DNA from: Oscillospiraceae bacterium
GTDB lineage: Bacteria > Bacillota > Clostridia > Oscillospirales > Oscillospiraceae
Reading direction: 5' to 3'
Assembly: GCA_024404735.1 (NCBI GenBank)
Contig: JAKSPP010000036.1
Location: 1 to 11,492 of the forward strand
Length of the DNA stretch: 11,492 bases
A program made the position numbers and the translations under genes. The number at the start of each line of letters is the position of its first letter. Within the stretch, counting starts at the first letter, position 1. Under the pieces are notes generated by a model. The model ran no database searches. It was not told where the DNA came from and worked only from the letters and a program-made list of their open reading frames with translations. Of this stretch, positions 1-6,014 are shown in pieces.

Positions 1-1625
1 ATAATTCCTTTGATTTTTCGTGTGAAAGGAAGGGCGTTTTCCTCTGCGGTGAGGTAACAGGCCTTCCCCTGATGGAGTCAATGGCATCATCAAGAAGACT
101 CTCCAGAATAATAGAGGCCTATGTCCAGACGGGAAGAACAGAACTCCCCAGTGAGGACAGGAGTATAGTCCGCTGTGAGGGGCATCTGATGCCTCCTCCC
201 GAGGGCGCAGAGCTTCCTCCTGCGGTTAAGCCGGAGGGAGAGCTCTTCTCCAAAACCGAGGTTAAGGACGAGGCTGCCCGCTGTCTCGGCTGTGTCTGCA
301 ACGAGTGCTTCAGCGCCTGTGAGATGCTGGAAAAGTATAAGAAGACCCCCGCAAAGCTCTCTGCGGATATCTGCACAGACTCCAACACGGTTCCTCCCTT
401 TACAAACTGCGAGGCAACAAGACAGACATACTCCTGCATGCAGTGCGGCCGTTGCAAGGAGGTCTGCCCCACCGGGGTGTCAATGGGCGACCTGTTTGCC
501 TTCTCCAGAGAGGACAGACACAGACAGAATAAATGGGTGCCCGGTATGCACGATTTCTGGCTGCGTGAGCTCGAGTTTATGGGTAGCGAGGGCTTCTTTG
601 CCTCTGCGGGAAAAAGCGGAAAGAGCTCATACGTGTTTTTCCCGGGCTGTAAGCTTTCCCAGACTATGCCGGAAACCACCGAAAAGGCATGGAGATATCT
701 GGATGAAAAGCTCTCCTGCGGAATTATTCTCGGCTGCTGCGGAATTCCGGCCGCATGGGCGGGAGCAAAGCCCCTTCTTGATAAAAACAGTGAGCTTCTT
801 GCCTCTGCTATGGAGCAGCTTGGGGCCGAGCGTATTGTCTGTGCCTGCCTGTCCTGTGTCAAGCAGCTGAAGAGCATTTTCCCGGAAAAGGAAATAATAA
901 CGATTTATGAGCTTCTTTCGGAGCTCGGCGTTCCCGGGGGCACTTTCCCCGTTCAAAAAGCTGCGGTATTTGATCCCTGTTCCTCACGTTATGAGGAAAA
1001 TGCAAGGTCTGCCGTCAGAAAAATTGCGGGTGATATGAAGCTTGAGGCTTCTGAACTCGGCGGTAAAATAAAATGCTGCGGAAACGGCGGACATATGTAT
1101 CTGGCCAACCCCGGTCTCTATGATAAAATCACCGAGGCAAGAGTCTCGGCCTCCGAGGACCCCTATCTTGTTTACTGTGCCAACTGCTACGAGGTGTTTA
1201 AGGCAGCGGGCAAGGAGAGCTACCACGTTCTTCCCGCAATCTTCTCACCGAAGGAGAATGCCCCGATACTTCCGGGCCTCGACAGTAAAAGGAATAACCA
1301 TCTGGAGCTTAAGGCTATGCTTGCATCCGAATTAAAGGGAGAGAGCTTTTCTCCCGCCGCAAATCCCTGGGACGGAGTATCACTTTCCGTTGATGAGGCT
1401 GTTGCCCTTGAAATGGAAAAGAAGCTTATTTCAGGTGCGGATTTAAGAGAGCTTATTTATAAGGCAGAGGAGAATAAGGATTACTTCATTAATGCAGAAG
1501 GCGTCCGCATTGCCTGCCTTGTAAGAGAGGTTGTAACCGTCTGGTGCAGCTATGTACCCGGTGATACAAATGAGATTAAGAGTGTTTATTCTCACAGAAT
1601 GCACTTTCTGGAGGAGGGAAACTGA
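1..1625 (+). CDS. 5'-truncated fused flavin oxidoreductase / dicluster ferredoxin / double-CCG (heterodisulfide-reductase-like) protein
   Basis: The gene enters from outside the window. The frame of the ATG at 72 stays open back to base 3 and encodes GVFLCGEVTGLPLMESMASS, which resembles the last FAD-contacting segment of pyridine-nucleotide disulfide oxidoreductases (GVFaaGDvtG...EAiasGrr). The ATG at 72 is therefore internal. Counting from it, a linker ends in EAARCLGC, as seen after such oxidoreductases. Next come cysteines 71/74/76/79/83 and 122/125/128/132 (CMQCGRCKEVCP), a two-cluster [4Fe-4S] segment. Two CCG units follow: PGC193, CCG222-224, C257/C259/C262, then C303, CCG335-337, C369/C372. 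A C-terminal domain (about 432-517) ends in YSHRM. The order is HdrA-like flavin, HdrC-like clusters, HdrB-like CCG in one chain, suggesting cytoplasmic NAD(P)H-linked thiol/disulfide or ferredoxin chemistry. From memory it resembles the DVU_1558-type dicluster-binding oxidoreductases of anaerobes. The substrate is unknown. Its TGA overlaps the next start by one base. Confidence 0.88.
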   Translation, partial: NSFDFSCERKGVFLCGEVTGLPLMESMASSRRLSRIIEAYVQTGRTELPSEDRSIVRCEGHLMPPPEGAELPPAVKPEGELFSKTEVKDEAARCLGCVCNECFSACEMLEKYKKTPAKLSADICTDSNTVPPFTNCEATRQTYSCMQCGRCKEVCPTGVSMGDLFAFSREDRHRQNKWVPGMHDFWLRELEFMGSEGFFASAGKSGKSSYVFFPGCKLSQTMPETTEKAWRYLDEKLSCGIILGCCGIPAAWAGAKPLLDKNSELLASAMEQLGAERIVCACLSCVKQLKSIFPEKEIITIYELLSELGVPGGTFPVQKAAVFDPCSSRYEENARSAVRKIAGDMKLEASELGGKIKCCGNGGHMYLANPGLYDKITEARVSASEDPYLVYCANCYEVFKAAGKESYHVLPAIFSPKENAPILPGLDSKRNNHLELKAMLASELKGESFSPAANPWDGVSLSVDEAVALEMEKKLISGADLRELIYKAEENKDYFINAEGVRIACLVREVVTVWCSYVPGDTNEIKSVYSHRMHFLEEGN

Positions 1626-1822
1626 TGGCAGAGATTATTGAGGGTTTAGTTTGCGGTAAATGCGGTGTTAATGCCGTAAAGCGTCAGGTAACCTTCGACT
1701 ATATGCGCAGAACCTTCGGTCACGAGGTTCCCGTATGCCCAAAATGCGGTAAGGTGTTCATTGCAAAGGAGCTTGCCGAGGGCAAAATGGCCGAGGTTGA
1801 GGTAATGCTGGAGGACAAATGA
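1625..1822 (+). CDS. Small four-cysteine redox/zinc-ribbon protein (DVU_1557-like)
   Basis: This 65-residue protein has two CxxC pairs: C10/C13 in VCGKCG and C38/C41 in VCPKCGK. The spacing fits a zinc ribbon or rubredoxin-like metal knuckle. There is no signal peptide or membrane segment, so it is probably cytoplasmic. The start is fixed by its one-base overlap (TGATG) with the upstream stop and by a purine-rich GGAGGAGGG at about 1611. Its own TGA overlaps the following ATG (ATGA), so all three genes look translationally coupled. I recall small 'DVU_1557 family redox proteins' next to this type of dicluster oxidoreductase, and the sequence and position agree. A role as a small electron carrier or metal-binding partner of the large oxidoreductase is inference. 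A structural zinc-binding accessory protein is equally possible. Confidence 0.85.
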   Translation: MAEIIEGLVCGKCGVNAVKRQVTFDYMRRTFGHEVPVCPKCGKVFIAKELAEGKMAEVEVMLEDK

Positions 1823-2982
1823 GCAAAGCATGTCCCGAAAATGCGCAGTTCTTCTCCTGCCCGGAGGAGGTGCGTCTTGAAAAGCTGAATGAGTCTCTCA
1901 AAAGAGCCTCGACTCTTCCTTTCTGGCGCGAAAAGCTTGAAGGGCTTCTTCCCCTTGAGAATCTTGCTTCTCTTTCGGCGCTCCCATTTTCCTCGGAGGA
2001 GGATATCATAGCCTGCGGCGAGAAGCTTACGGCTGTTTCCGCAACGGATATTAAAAGAGTGGTATCCCTGAGGACAAGCGGTACCAGCGGAAGAGTAAAA
2101 AGAATTTTCTTTACGGAAAACGATATAAAGCTTACACGCATCTTTTTCTCGGAAGGTATGGCCTGGCTGTGCGGAGAAGGGGATAAGGCAGCCATTCTTA
2201 TGCCCGGCGTTTCTCCCGACGGTCTTTTTGACATTCTCTCAAAATCCCTTCTTGACATCGGAGTTAATGTCCTTCCGCCGGTATCCTCCGTTTCGGAGGC
2301 AGCCGATTTGCTTTCAAAGGAAAATCCCGATGTTATTATAGGCCTTCCCTGGTATGTAAGGCTCCTTTCCGTATGTCTGCCGGAGCTAAGCCCACGTTAT
2401 GTTCTTCTTTCTGCCGATTATGTTCCCCGCAGCCTTAAAAAGCAGATTTCGGAAAACTGGGAATGTACGGTTGTGGAGCATTACGGTATGACGGAAACGG
2501 GTTACGGATTTGCTGTTGAATATCCAAAAAGTGGGATTATGTATCCGAGAAATAATGATTTCTGCTTTGAAATAATCAATACGGATACGTTTCTGCCTTG
2601 TAAAGTGGGGGAAGAAGGCGAAATCGTGATTTCTTCTCTCGGCAGAGAGGCCATGCCTCTTGTACGATACAGAACGGGCGATTTAGGCAGCTTTGATTAC
2701 AAAAACGGTTTTCCTGTTTTAATTTACGCAAAGGGTAAGAAGGCTTTTTTTCCGGCAAGAGCCTATGAAGAAGCTCTCGCCCCTCTATCTTTCCTTGCAG
2801 ATTTTCGTTTTACCGATGAAGGTGAAATGGAGGCCCTTATTCTCGGGGCGGAAAAGCCGGAGTATTCCGATGCTGTTTTATCGGCTCTTTCCCGGGCGGG
2901 ATTGAAGCTGCCTGAAAAAATAATATTTTGTAATTTCCATGAAGAAGGAAAGCTGTTCTTTGCATCGAAGCGCAGTATGTGA
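1819..2982 (+). CDS. PaaK-like AMP-forming acyl/aryl-CoA ligase (DVU_1553-like)
   Basis: This 387-residue protein belongs to the ANL adenylate-forming superfamily. It shows the phosphate-binding loop TSGTSGRVKR (86-95), the adenylate motif EHYGMTETG (220-228) and YRTGDLG (284-290), in the usual order. Such enzymes activate a carboxylic acid with ATP to an acyl-AMP and then form a CoA thioester. It is shorter than typical phenylacetate-CoA ligases (about 430), mostly in the C-terminal lid. The substrate cannot be read from sequence. The start overlaps the upstream stop by four bases (ATGA), with GGAGG at 1810-1814. The overlap with a CCG-type oxidoreductase and a small redox protein suggests that an activated acid, or its thioester, feeds the redox step. 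I recall a DVU_1553 ligase family in the same kind of cluster. The last 105 bases lie antisense to the over-long rpsR frame. Confidence 0.87.
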   Translation: MSKACPENAQFFSCPEEVRLEKLNESLKRASTLPFWREKLEGLLPLENLASLSALPFSSEEDIIACGEKLTAVSATDIKRVVSLRTSGTSGRVKRIFFTENDIKLTRIFFSEGMAWLCGEGDKAAILMPGVSPDGLFDILSKSLLDIGVNVLPPVSSVSEAADLLSKENPDVIIGLPWYVRLLSVCLPELSPRYVLLSADYVPRSLKKQISENWECTVVEHYGMTETGYGFAVEYPKSGIMYPRNNDFCFEIINTDTFLPCKVGEEGEIVISSLGREAMPLVRYRTGDLGSFDYKNGFPVLIYAKGKKAFFPARAYEEALAPLSFLADFRFTDEGEMEALILGAEKPEYSDAVLSALSRAGLKLPEKIIFCNFHEEGKLFFASKRSM

Positions 2983-3309
2983 GCAGTTTTTGGAATATGA
3001 TATAAAAAAACGGCGGTATCCCATTCGGGATACCGCCGAAAAACTTTTTAGTTTAATTGTAGCTCTGAAGTAGTCCTTTACGTAGGGCATAAGAGCGATC
3101 TGACGAGCTCTCTTGATTGCCTCAGTAACCTCACGCTGATGCATAGCGCAGGCACCGGTTGCACGGCGGGGAAGAATCTTACCGCGCTCGGAAGTGAACT
3201 TGTTGAGCTTTGCAACATCCTTATAATCAACGAATGTGCTCTTTTCAACACAGAACTGGCAGACTTTTCTGCGTCTGTGCTGAGTCTTGTTGTTCTTATC
3301 AAAAGCCAA
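2878..3309 (-). CDS. rpsR: 30S ribosomal protein S18, TTG start, abnormal read-through C-terminus
   Basis: Residues 1-79 are a normal bacterial S18, the small-subunit protein that pairs with S6. They include the N-terminus MAFDKN, C17/C20 (CQFC), VDYKDVAKL, KILPRRATGACAMHQR and AIKRARQIALMPYVKD. The start is TTG at 3307-3309: GGAGG lies at 3318-3322 and an in-frame stop sits at 3322-3324, so no ATG is available. S18 normally ends near residue 79, but codon 80 is TAC and the frame continues for 64 unrelated residues. It passes through the terminator hairpin at 3011-3038 and 105 bases into the antisense of the CoA ligase, ending at 2878. Stops exist in both other frames just after the core (3053-3055 and 3048-3050), so one substitution or a one-base indel would restore a normal end. 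This could be a mutation, a sequencing/assembly error or a genuine non-stop message. Identity is certain; the 3' end is not. Confidence 0.93.
   Translation of the reverse strand: MAFDKNNKTQHRRRKVCQFCVEKSTFVDYKDVAKLNKFTSERGKILPRRATGACAMHQREVTEAIKRARQIALMPYVKDYFRATIKLKSFSAVSRMGYRRFFISYSKNCSHTALRCKEQLSFFMEITKYYFFRQLQSRPGKSR
3004..3038 (-). terminator. Terminator hairpin between convergent CoA ligase and rpsR
   Basis: A perfect 12-bp stem (3011-3022 with 3027-3038, arm CGGCGGTATCCC, loop ATTC) is followed on the - strand by seven U (A-run 3004-3010). This is a strong intrinsic terminator for rpsF-ssb-rpsR. On the + strand the stem is followed by AAAAAC before TTTTT (3045-3049), so it is at best a weak bidirectional terminator for the CoA ligase operon. 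The whole hairpin lies inside the open rpsR frame. Confidence 0.9.
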
Positions 3310-3347
3310 GGCTGTAACCTCCTATAATTATTTGAGTCCTCCTTCAA

Positions 3348-3818
3348 TCAGAAGGGGAGAGATTCGTCCGTGTCGGACAGATTGGAATACCCACCGGATG
3401 TGGGAAGGGAATCGAAACCACCGTAGGAATTGCGGTCGGATGAGGGAGCAGCGGGTGCGCTCTGGTATCCGCCGTAGGAATTCTCCTCGCGGCTCTTCTT
3501 GCTTTCGCCGAAGTAAACATTGTCTGCGACAATTTCGGCGCTTTTGCGCTTGTTGCCGTCGCGGTCTGTCCAGTCTCTTATCTGGAGACGACCGGATACG
3601 ACTGCCATAGAGCCCTTGGTGAAGTATCTGTTAACAAACTCACCGGTAGAACGCCATGCGACTACATCGATGAAGTCTGTCTGCTTTTCTCCACCCTCTC
3701 TGCCCTGGTAGTCTCTGTCAACTGCGACAGTAAAACTTGCAACGGGAACCTGAGACTGAGTGTAACGGAGCTCGGGGTCTCTTGTGAGACGGCCCATAAC
3801 GATAATGTGGTTAAGCAT
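3348..3818 (-). CDS. ssb: Single-stranded DNA-binding protein
   Basis: This 156-residue SSB binds single-stranded DNA during replication, recombination and repair. The N-terminal OB fold (about 1-105) is recognisable from MLNHIIVMGRLTRDPELRYT, VASFTVAVDRDY, DFIDVVAW and MAVVSGRLQIRDWTD. A disordered linker rich in Gly, Ser, Tyr and Pro follows. The acidic tip DESLPF (151-156) is the docking site for partner proteins, equivalent to DDDLPF/DDDIPF. The start has GGAGG at 3829-3833 with 10-base spacing, and the gene begins 17 bases after the rpsF stop. It sits between rpsF and rpsR as in most Firmicutes, so it is presumably co-transcribed from the promoter before rpsF. Confidence 0.97.
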   Translation of the reverse strand: MLNHIIVMGRLTRDPELRYTQSQVPVASFTVAVDRDYQGREGGEKQTDFIDVVAWRSTGEFVNRYFTKGSMAVVSGRLQIRDWTDRDGNKRKSAEIVADNVYFGESKKSREENSYGGYQSAPAAPSSDRNSYGGFDSLPTSGGYSNLSDTDESLPF

Positions 3819-3835
3819 AATGCAATAACCTCCGA

Positions 3836-4132
3836 TTACTCAGCGCGAAGAGTGATAAGGCTGCGGAGAATATCATCGGTAATTCCGAGGACACGGTCGA
3901 GCTCAGCGGGGAACTCGGGAGCAGAAGTGAACTTGACGAGAACGTAGTAACCCTCGGAGAGGTAGTTGATTTCGTAAGCGAGCTTGCGCTTACCCATCTC
4001 CTCCATCTCGTCAAGAGTGCCGTTTGCCTCGACAAGAGCCTTGAACTTGGTAACGACTGCTGCAGTCTCTTCCTCAGAGAAGTTGGGGTTGATGATATAC
4101 ATGCACTCGTACTTTTCTACTGACTTTGCCAT
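3836..4132 (-). CDS. rpsF: 30S ribosomal protein S6
   Basis: This 98-residue protein matches S6, which binds the central domain of 16S rRNA together with S18. Recognisable segments are KYECMYIINPNFSEEE at the N-terminus, MGKRKLAYEINYLSEGYYVLVKF in the middle, and the C-terminal LDRVLGITDDILRSLITL. The frame stays open upstream to 4207, but the start at 4132 is preferred because AAGGAGGT (4139-4146) lies 7 bases before it and the usual S6 N-terminus begins there. It is the first gene of rpsF-ssb-rpsR and probably the target of feedback by the S6:S18 pair through its leader (4143-4178). No rplI follows rpsR, unlike in many relatives. Confidence 0.97.
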   Translation of the reverse strand: MAKSVEKYECMYIINPNFSEEETAAVVTKFKALVEANGTLDEMEEMGKRKLAYEINYLSEGYYVLVKFTSAPEFPAELDRVLGITDDILRSLITLRAE

Positions 4133-4142
4133 TTGTAAACCT

Positions 4143-4178
4143 CCTTCCGGACATATGGCCTGCTTAATGCAGGCAAGG
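4143..4178 (-). promoter_or_regulatory. Candidate S6:S18-binding leader of rpsF
   Basis: In the roughly 70-base untranslated leader, the - strand forms GCCUGC-AUUAA-GCAGGC (arms 4169-4174 and 4158-4163). An outer CCUU/AAGG pairing (4175-4178 with 4143-4146) encloses an asymmetric loop containing CAUAUGUCCGG. The 3' AAGG of the outer pairing is part of the ribosome binding site AAGGAGGT. Known rpsF leaders bound by the S6:S18 complex have a hairpin with an asymmetric CCG-containing bulge that mimics the 16S rRNA site. This matches that layout, but I have not aligned it to the family model. Confidence 0.6.
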
Positions 4179-4209
4179 ATAGCTCGACTCAACATAGTCA
4201 AGCTCAAAT

Positions 4210-4237
4210 ATTATACACTAAAAAGAGGACTTGTCAA
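4210..4237 (-). promoter_or_regulatory. Promoter of rpsF-ssb-rpsR
   Basis: On the - strand there is a consensus -35 TTGACA (4232-4237), a 16-base spacer and a consensus -10 TATAAT (4210-4215). Transcription should start near 4203, about 70 bases before rpsF. The -35 box lies inside one arm of the terminator of the upstream gene, and the terminator's T-run forms part of the spacer. Confidence 0.88.
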
Positions 4238-4256
4238 GGCTTTTTGACAAGTCCTC
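4220..4256 (-). terminator. Terminator of the fumarate-reductase-like gene
   Basis: A perfect 13-bp stem (4225-4237 with 4244-4256, arm GAGGACTTGTCAA, loop GGCTTT) is followed on the - strand by five U (A-run 4220-4224). It begins 18 bases after the stop of the upstream FAD gene. It shares its DNA with the rpsF promoter. Confidence 0.9.
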
Positions 4257-4274
4257 ATAAAGTTTTTTAATTAA

Positions 4275-5855
4275 TTACTTGCCGAGAACATCGCCGAGCT
4301 GCATAGCATAGGCGAGAGCTCTGCCGTAGCTGTTTCCGTTAAGAAGCAGGGGGTAGTCAACATGGTACATACCGCCTGCGGTGTTGCCGACAGCATAGAG
4401 GCCGGGGATAATCTTTGCATCTGCATCCATAACCTCAAGATTGGTTGTAACCTGAGCGCCGCCGAAAACGTCGAGAAGGGTGGGACCCCACTTAAGAGCA
4501 TAGAAGGGACCCTGCTCGATGGAGGTGAGAAGCTCCTTGCGCTTACCGAAGTCGGTATCGTCACCGCTCTTTACGATTTCATTGTAGCGTGCGATGGTCT
4601 TCTTAAGCTCGTCTGCGGGAACATCAATGAGCTGTGCGAGCTCTTCGATGGTGTCTGCCTTGAAGGCATTCTTCTTGGACAGCTGGAACTCAACGTTCTT
4701 CTCAACGAGCTCCTTGCCGTGAGCATCACCGACAACTGCAAGGGGAGTCATGCCCTGACCACCCAGGTCGTCCCAGCGCTCTGCCATCTCATCGGCGTAC
4801 TTGGCATCCATAATGGTGAAGCAGTAATCACCGCCGGGCTGCATCATGCAGCGCATGCTCTTTGCCTGCATCCAGGTGTCCTCGTTCATGAAACGCTTGC
4901 CCAGTCTGTTGACGTGGAGCCAGAAGCCCTGGAAGTGGGAGTAGGCAAGGGTATGAACGGTTGCTGCCCACTCGGGGTTGTCAAGAGCGGCGCCTGCCCA
5001 GTAGAGCATCTTCTGGCCGTCACCCTTGTTTCCGTGTCTTGTGAAGCGCTTGGTAAGTCTTGTGCCAGTGGGGCAGAAGGCCTCCAGCATTTCGTCATCC
5101 TCACAGCAGTCGCCTGTTGCGATAATAACGGCCTTTTCACCCTCATAGCGGATGTACTCATCGCCGTGAACCGCAACACAGCCTGTTACGCGGCCCTCGG
5201 CATTCTTCTCAAGGTAGAGGGCGGCAGTGTCTCTGTCGAGCTTTCCGCCGAAATCGAGGAAGGCCTTCTGTACGATTTCGCAGGCCAGCATACCGCCGCC
5301 GAAGTTTTCGTACTTGGTTGAACCCTTCTTCTTGAAGATGTGGTGTGTGCCGGGATACTCAGTGAACATAAGACCCTTGTATGCCTCGTAAACACCGACC
5401 TCGAGGTTGTCATCTCCGGCTAAATCGAGCATCCAGTGGAAGCCCTCTGCGGAGCGGTTGATAAAGAGCCAGAGAAGGTCCTCCTGAATACGGCTTCCGC
5501 TGACCTTCATCCAGTCTGCGGCAAGCTGCTTCTTGTCGATGCTGATGCCCTTTTCGGCCATGACGCGGCTGTTAACTGCGGCAATCTGACCTGCCAGTGC
5601 GAACATCTTCTTGTTCTTGTCGATGATAGTGGTCTGGCAGCCCTTTTCCTGAACTCTTGCGCCGGTGGAAAGACCGCTGATGCCGCCGCCGATTATAAGA
5701 ACCTCAGACTTCTCGGTACGGGAGATTTTCTCCTCGGGGATAAGTGTGGGGCCCTTCTCCCAGCTGTAGCCCTTCTTGGGGGAGCGGTTTGAGTAAAATT
5801 TCATTTCAAGGCCTGTTGAGCCTTCTTTTTCTTCAATGAATTCGTTAAGATCCAT
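4275..5855 (-). CDS. FAD-dependent oxidoreductase, fumarate reductase/succinate dehydrogenase flavoprotein-like
   Basis: This 526-residue FAD_binding_2 family protein probably reduces an activated C=C bond. After an unusual N-terminal 50 residues comes the dinucleotide-binding motif EVLIIGGGISGLSTG (51-65). The FAD-domain signatures KAVIIATGDC (241-250), GDGQKMLYWAGA (278-289), HVNRLGKRFMNE (314-325) and GLYAVGNTAGG (485-495) follow. The usual HGxNRLGGN-type segment is replaced by YHVDYPLLLNGNSYGRA (497-513), so the substrate site differs from classical fumarate reductases. No signal peptide, heme-binding CxxCH or FMN-binding domain is visible, so it is probably cytoplasmic with a separate electron donor. 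The frame extends upstream to 5936, but the ATG at 5853-5855 is chosen because GAGGAGAT lies 7 bases before it and the promoter would start transcripts near 5920. It is monocistronic. The substrate is unknown. Confidence 0.85.
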   Translation of the reverse strand: MDLNEFIEEKEGSTGLEMKFYSNRSPKKGYSWEKGPTLIPEEKISRTEKSEVLIIGGGISGLSTGARVQEKGCQTTIIDKNKKMFALAGQIAAVNSRVMAEKGISIDKKQLAADWMKVSGSRIQEDLLWLFINRSAEGFHWMLDLAGDDNLEVGVYEAYKGLMFTEYPGTHHIFKKKGSTKYENFGGGMLACEIVQKAFLDFGGKLDRDTAALYLEKNAEGRVTGCVAVHGDEYIRYEGEKAVIIATGDCCEDDEMLEAFCPTGTRLTKRFTRHGNKGDGQKMLYWAGAALDNPEWAATVHTLAYSHFQGFWLHVNRLGKRFMNEDTWMQAKSMRCMMQPGGDYCFTIMDAKYADEMAERWDDLGGQGMTPLAVVGDAHGKELVEKNVEFQLSKKNAFKADTIEELAQLIDVPADELKKTIARYNEIVKSGDDTDFGKRKELLTSIEQGPFYALKWGPTLLDVFGGAQVTTNLEVMDADAKIIPGLYAVGNTAGGMYHVDYPLLLNGNSYGRALAYAMQLGDVLGK

Positions 5856-5905
5856 ATTGTATCTCCTCTTGTAAAAATTAACTATTCCTTTTTCCCTTTT
5901 TCCGG

Positions 5906-5930
5906 GTATTTTTCTGCGTAAGAAAAATAC
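5906..5930. repeat. 10-bp inverted repeat over the start region of the FAD gene transcript
   Basis: The arms GTATTTTTCT (5906-5915) and AGAAAAATAC (5921-5930) are perfect inverted copies separated by GCGTA. The repeat spans most of the proposed -10 and the expected transcription start of the leftward FAD gene. It is either an operator or an AU-rich hairpin at the very 5' end of the message. The sequence alone does not decide. Confidence 0.6.
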
Positions 5931-5955
5931 TATCATAAAGAGACACGATTGTAAA
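5927..5955 (-). promoter_or_regulatory. Promoter of the fumarate-reductase-like gene
   Basis: On the - strand, TTTACA (-35, 5950-5955) and TAGTAT (-10, 5927-5932) are separated by 17 bases, about 70 bases upstream of the chosen start. A 6-bp inverted repeat overlaps the -35 and a 10-bp inverted repeat overlaps the -10, so control by a DNA-binding repressor is plausible. Confidence 0.6.
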
Positions 5956-5960
5956 CAATC
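5947..5960. repeat. Inverted repeat GATTGT-AA-ACAATC, candidate operator
   Basis: Two 6-bp arms (5947-5952 and 5955-5960) flank AA and contain the -35 hexamer of the leftward promoter. The repeat lies about 25 bases upstream of the rightward ClC promoter's -35. This placement fits an operator in a divergent promoter region. No regulator gene is in the window and I do not recognise the site as that of a named family. Confidence 0.45.
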
Positions 5961-5985
5961 AAATTATCATATTATTGACTATTTG

Positions 5986-6014
5986 TTGACTATTTTTGCA
6001 TGAAGTGATATATT
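5986..6014 (+). promoter_or_regulatory. Promoter of the ClC transporter gene
   Basis: TTGACT (5986-5991), a 17-base spacer and TATATT (6009-6014) form a good sigma-A promoter. A second TTGACT lies 11 bases upstream (5975-5980). Transcription would start near 6021, which excludes the GTG at 6019 as the translation start. No fluoride (crcB-type) riboswitch fold is seen, and the leader of about 37 bases is too short for one. Confidence 0.75.

Noticed and set aside
72..74. ATG at 72 as the start of the first gene
   Set aside because: The frame is open upstream to the window edge with flavoprotein-like sequence, and no ribosome binding site precedes this ATG.
4133..4207. N-terminal extension of rpsF to 4207
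   Set aside because: It would cover the leader hairpin and the ribosome binding site of the true start, and S6 proteins do not carry it.
4362..5321. Long open frame (319 codons) on the + strand opposite the FAD reductase
   Set aside because: It is antisense to a clear family member and lacks a ribosome binding site. It arises from the codon bias of the real gene.
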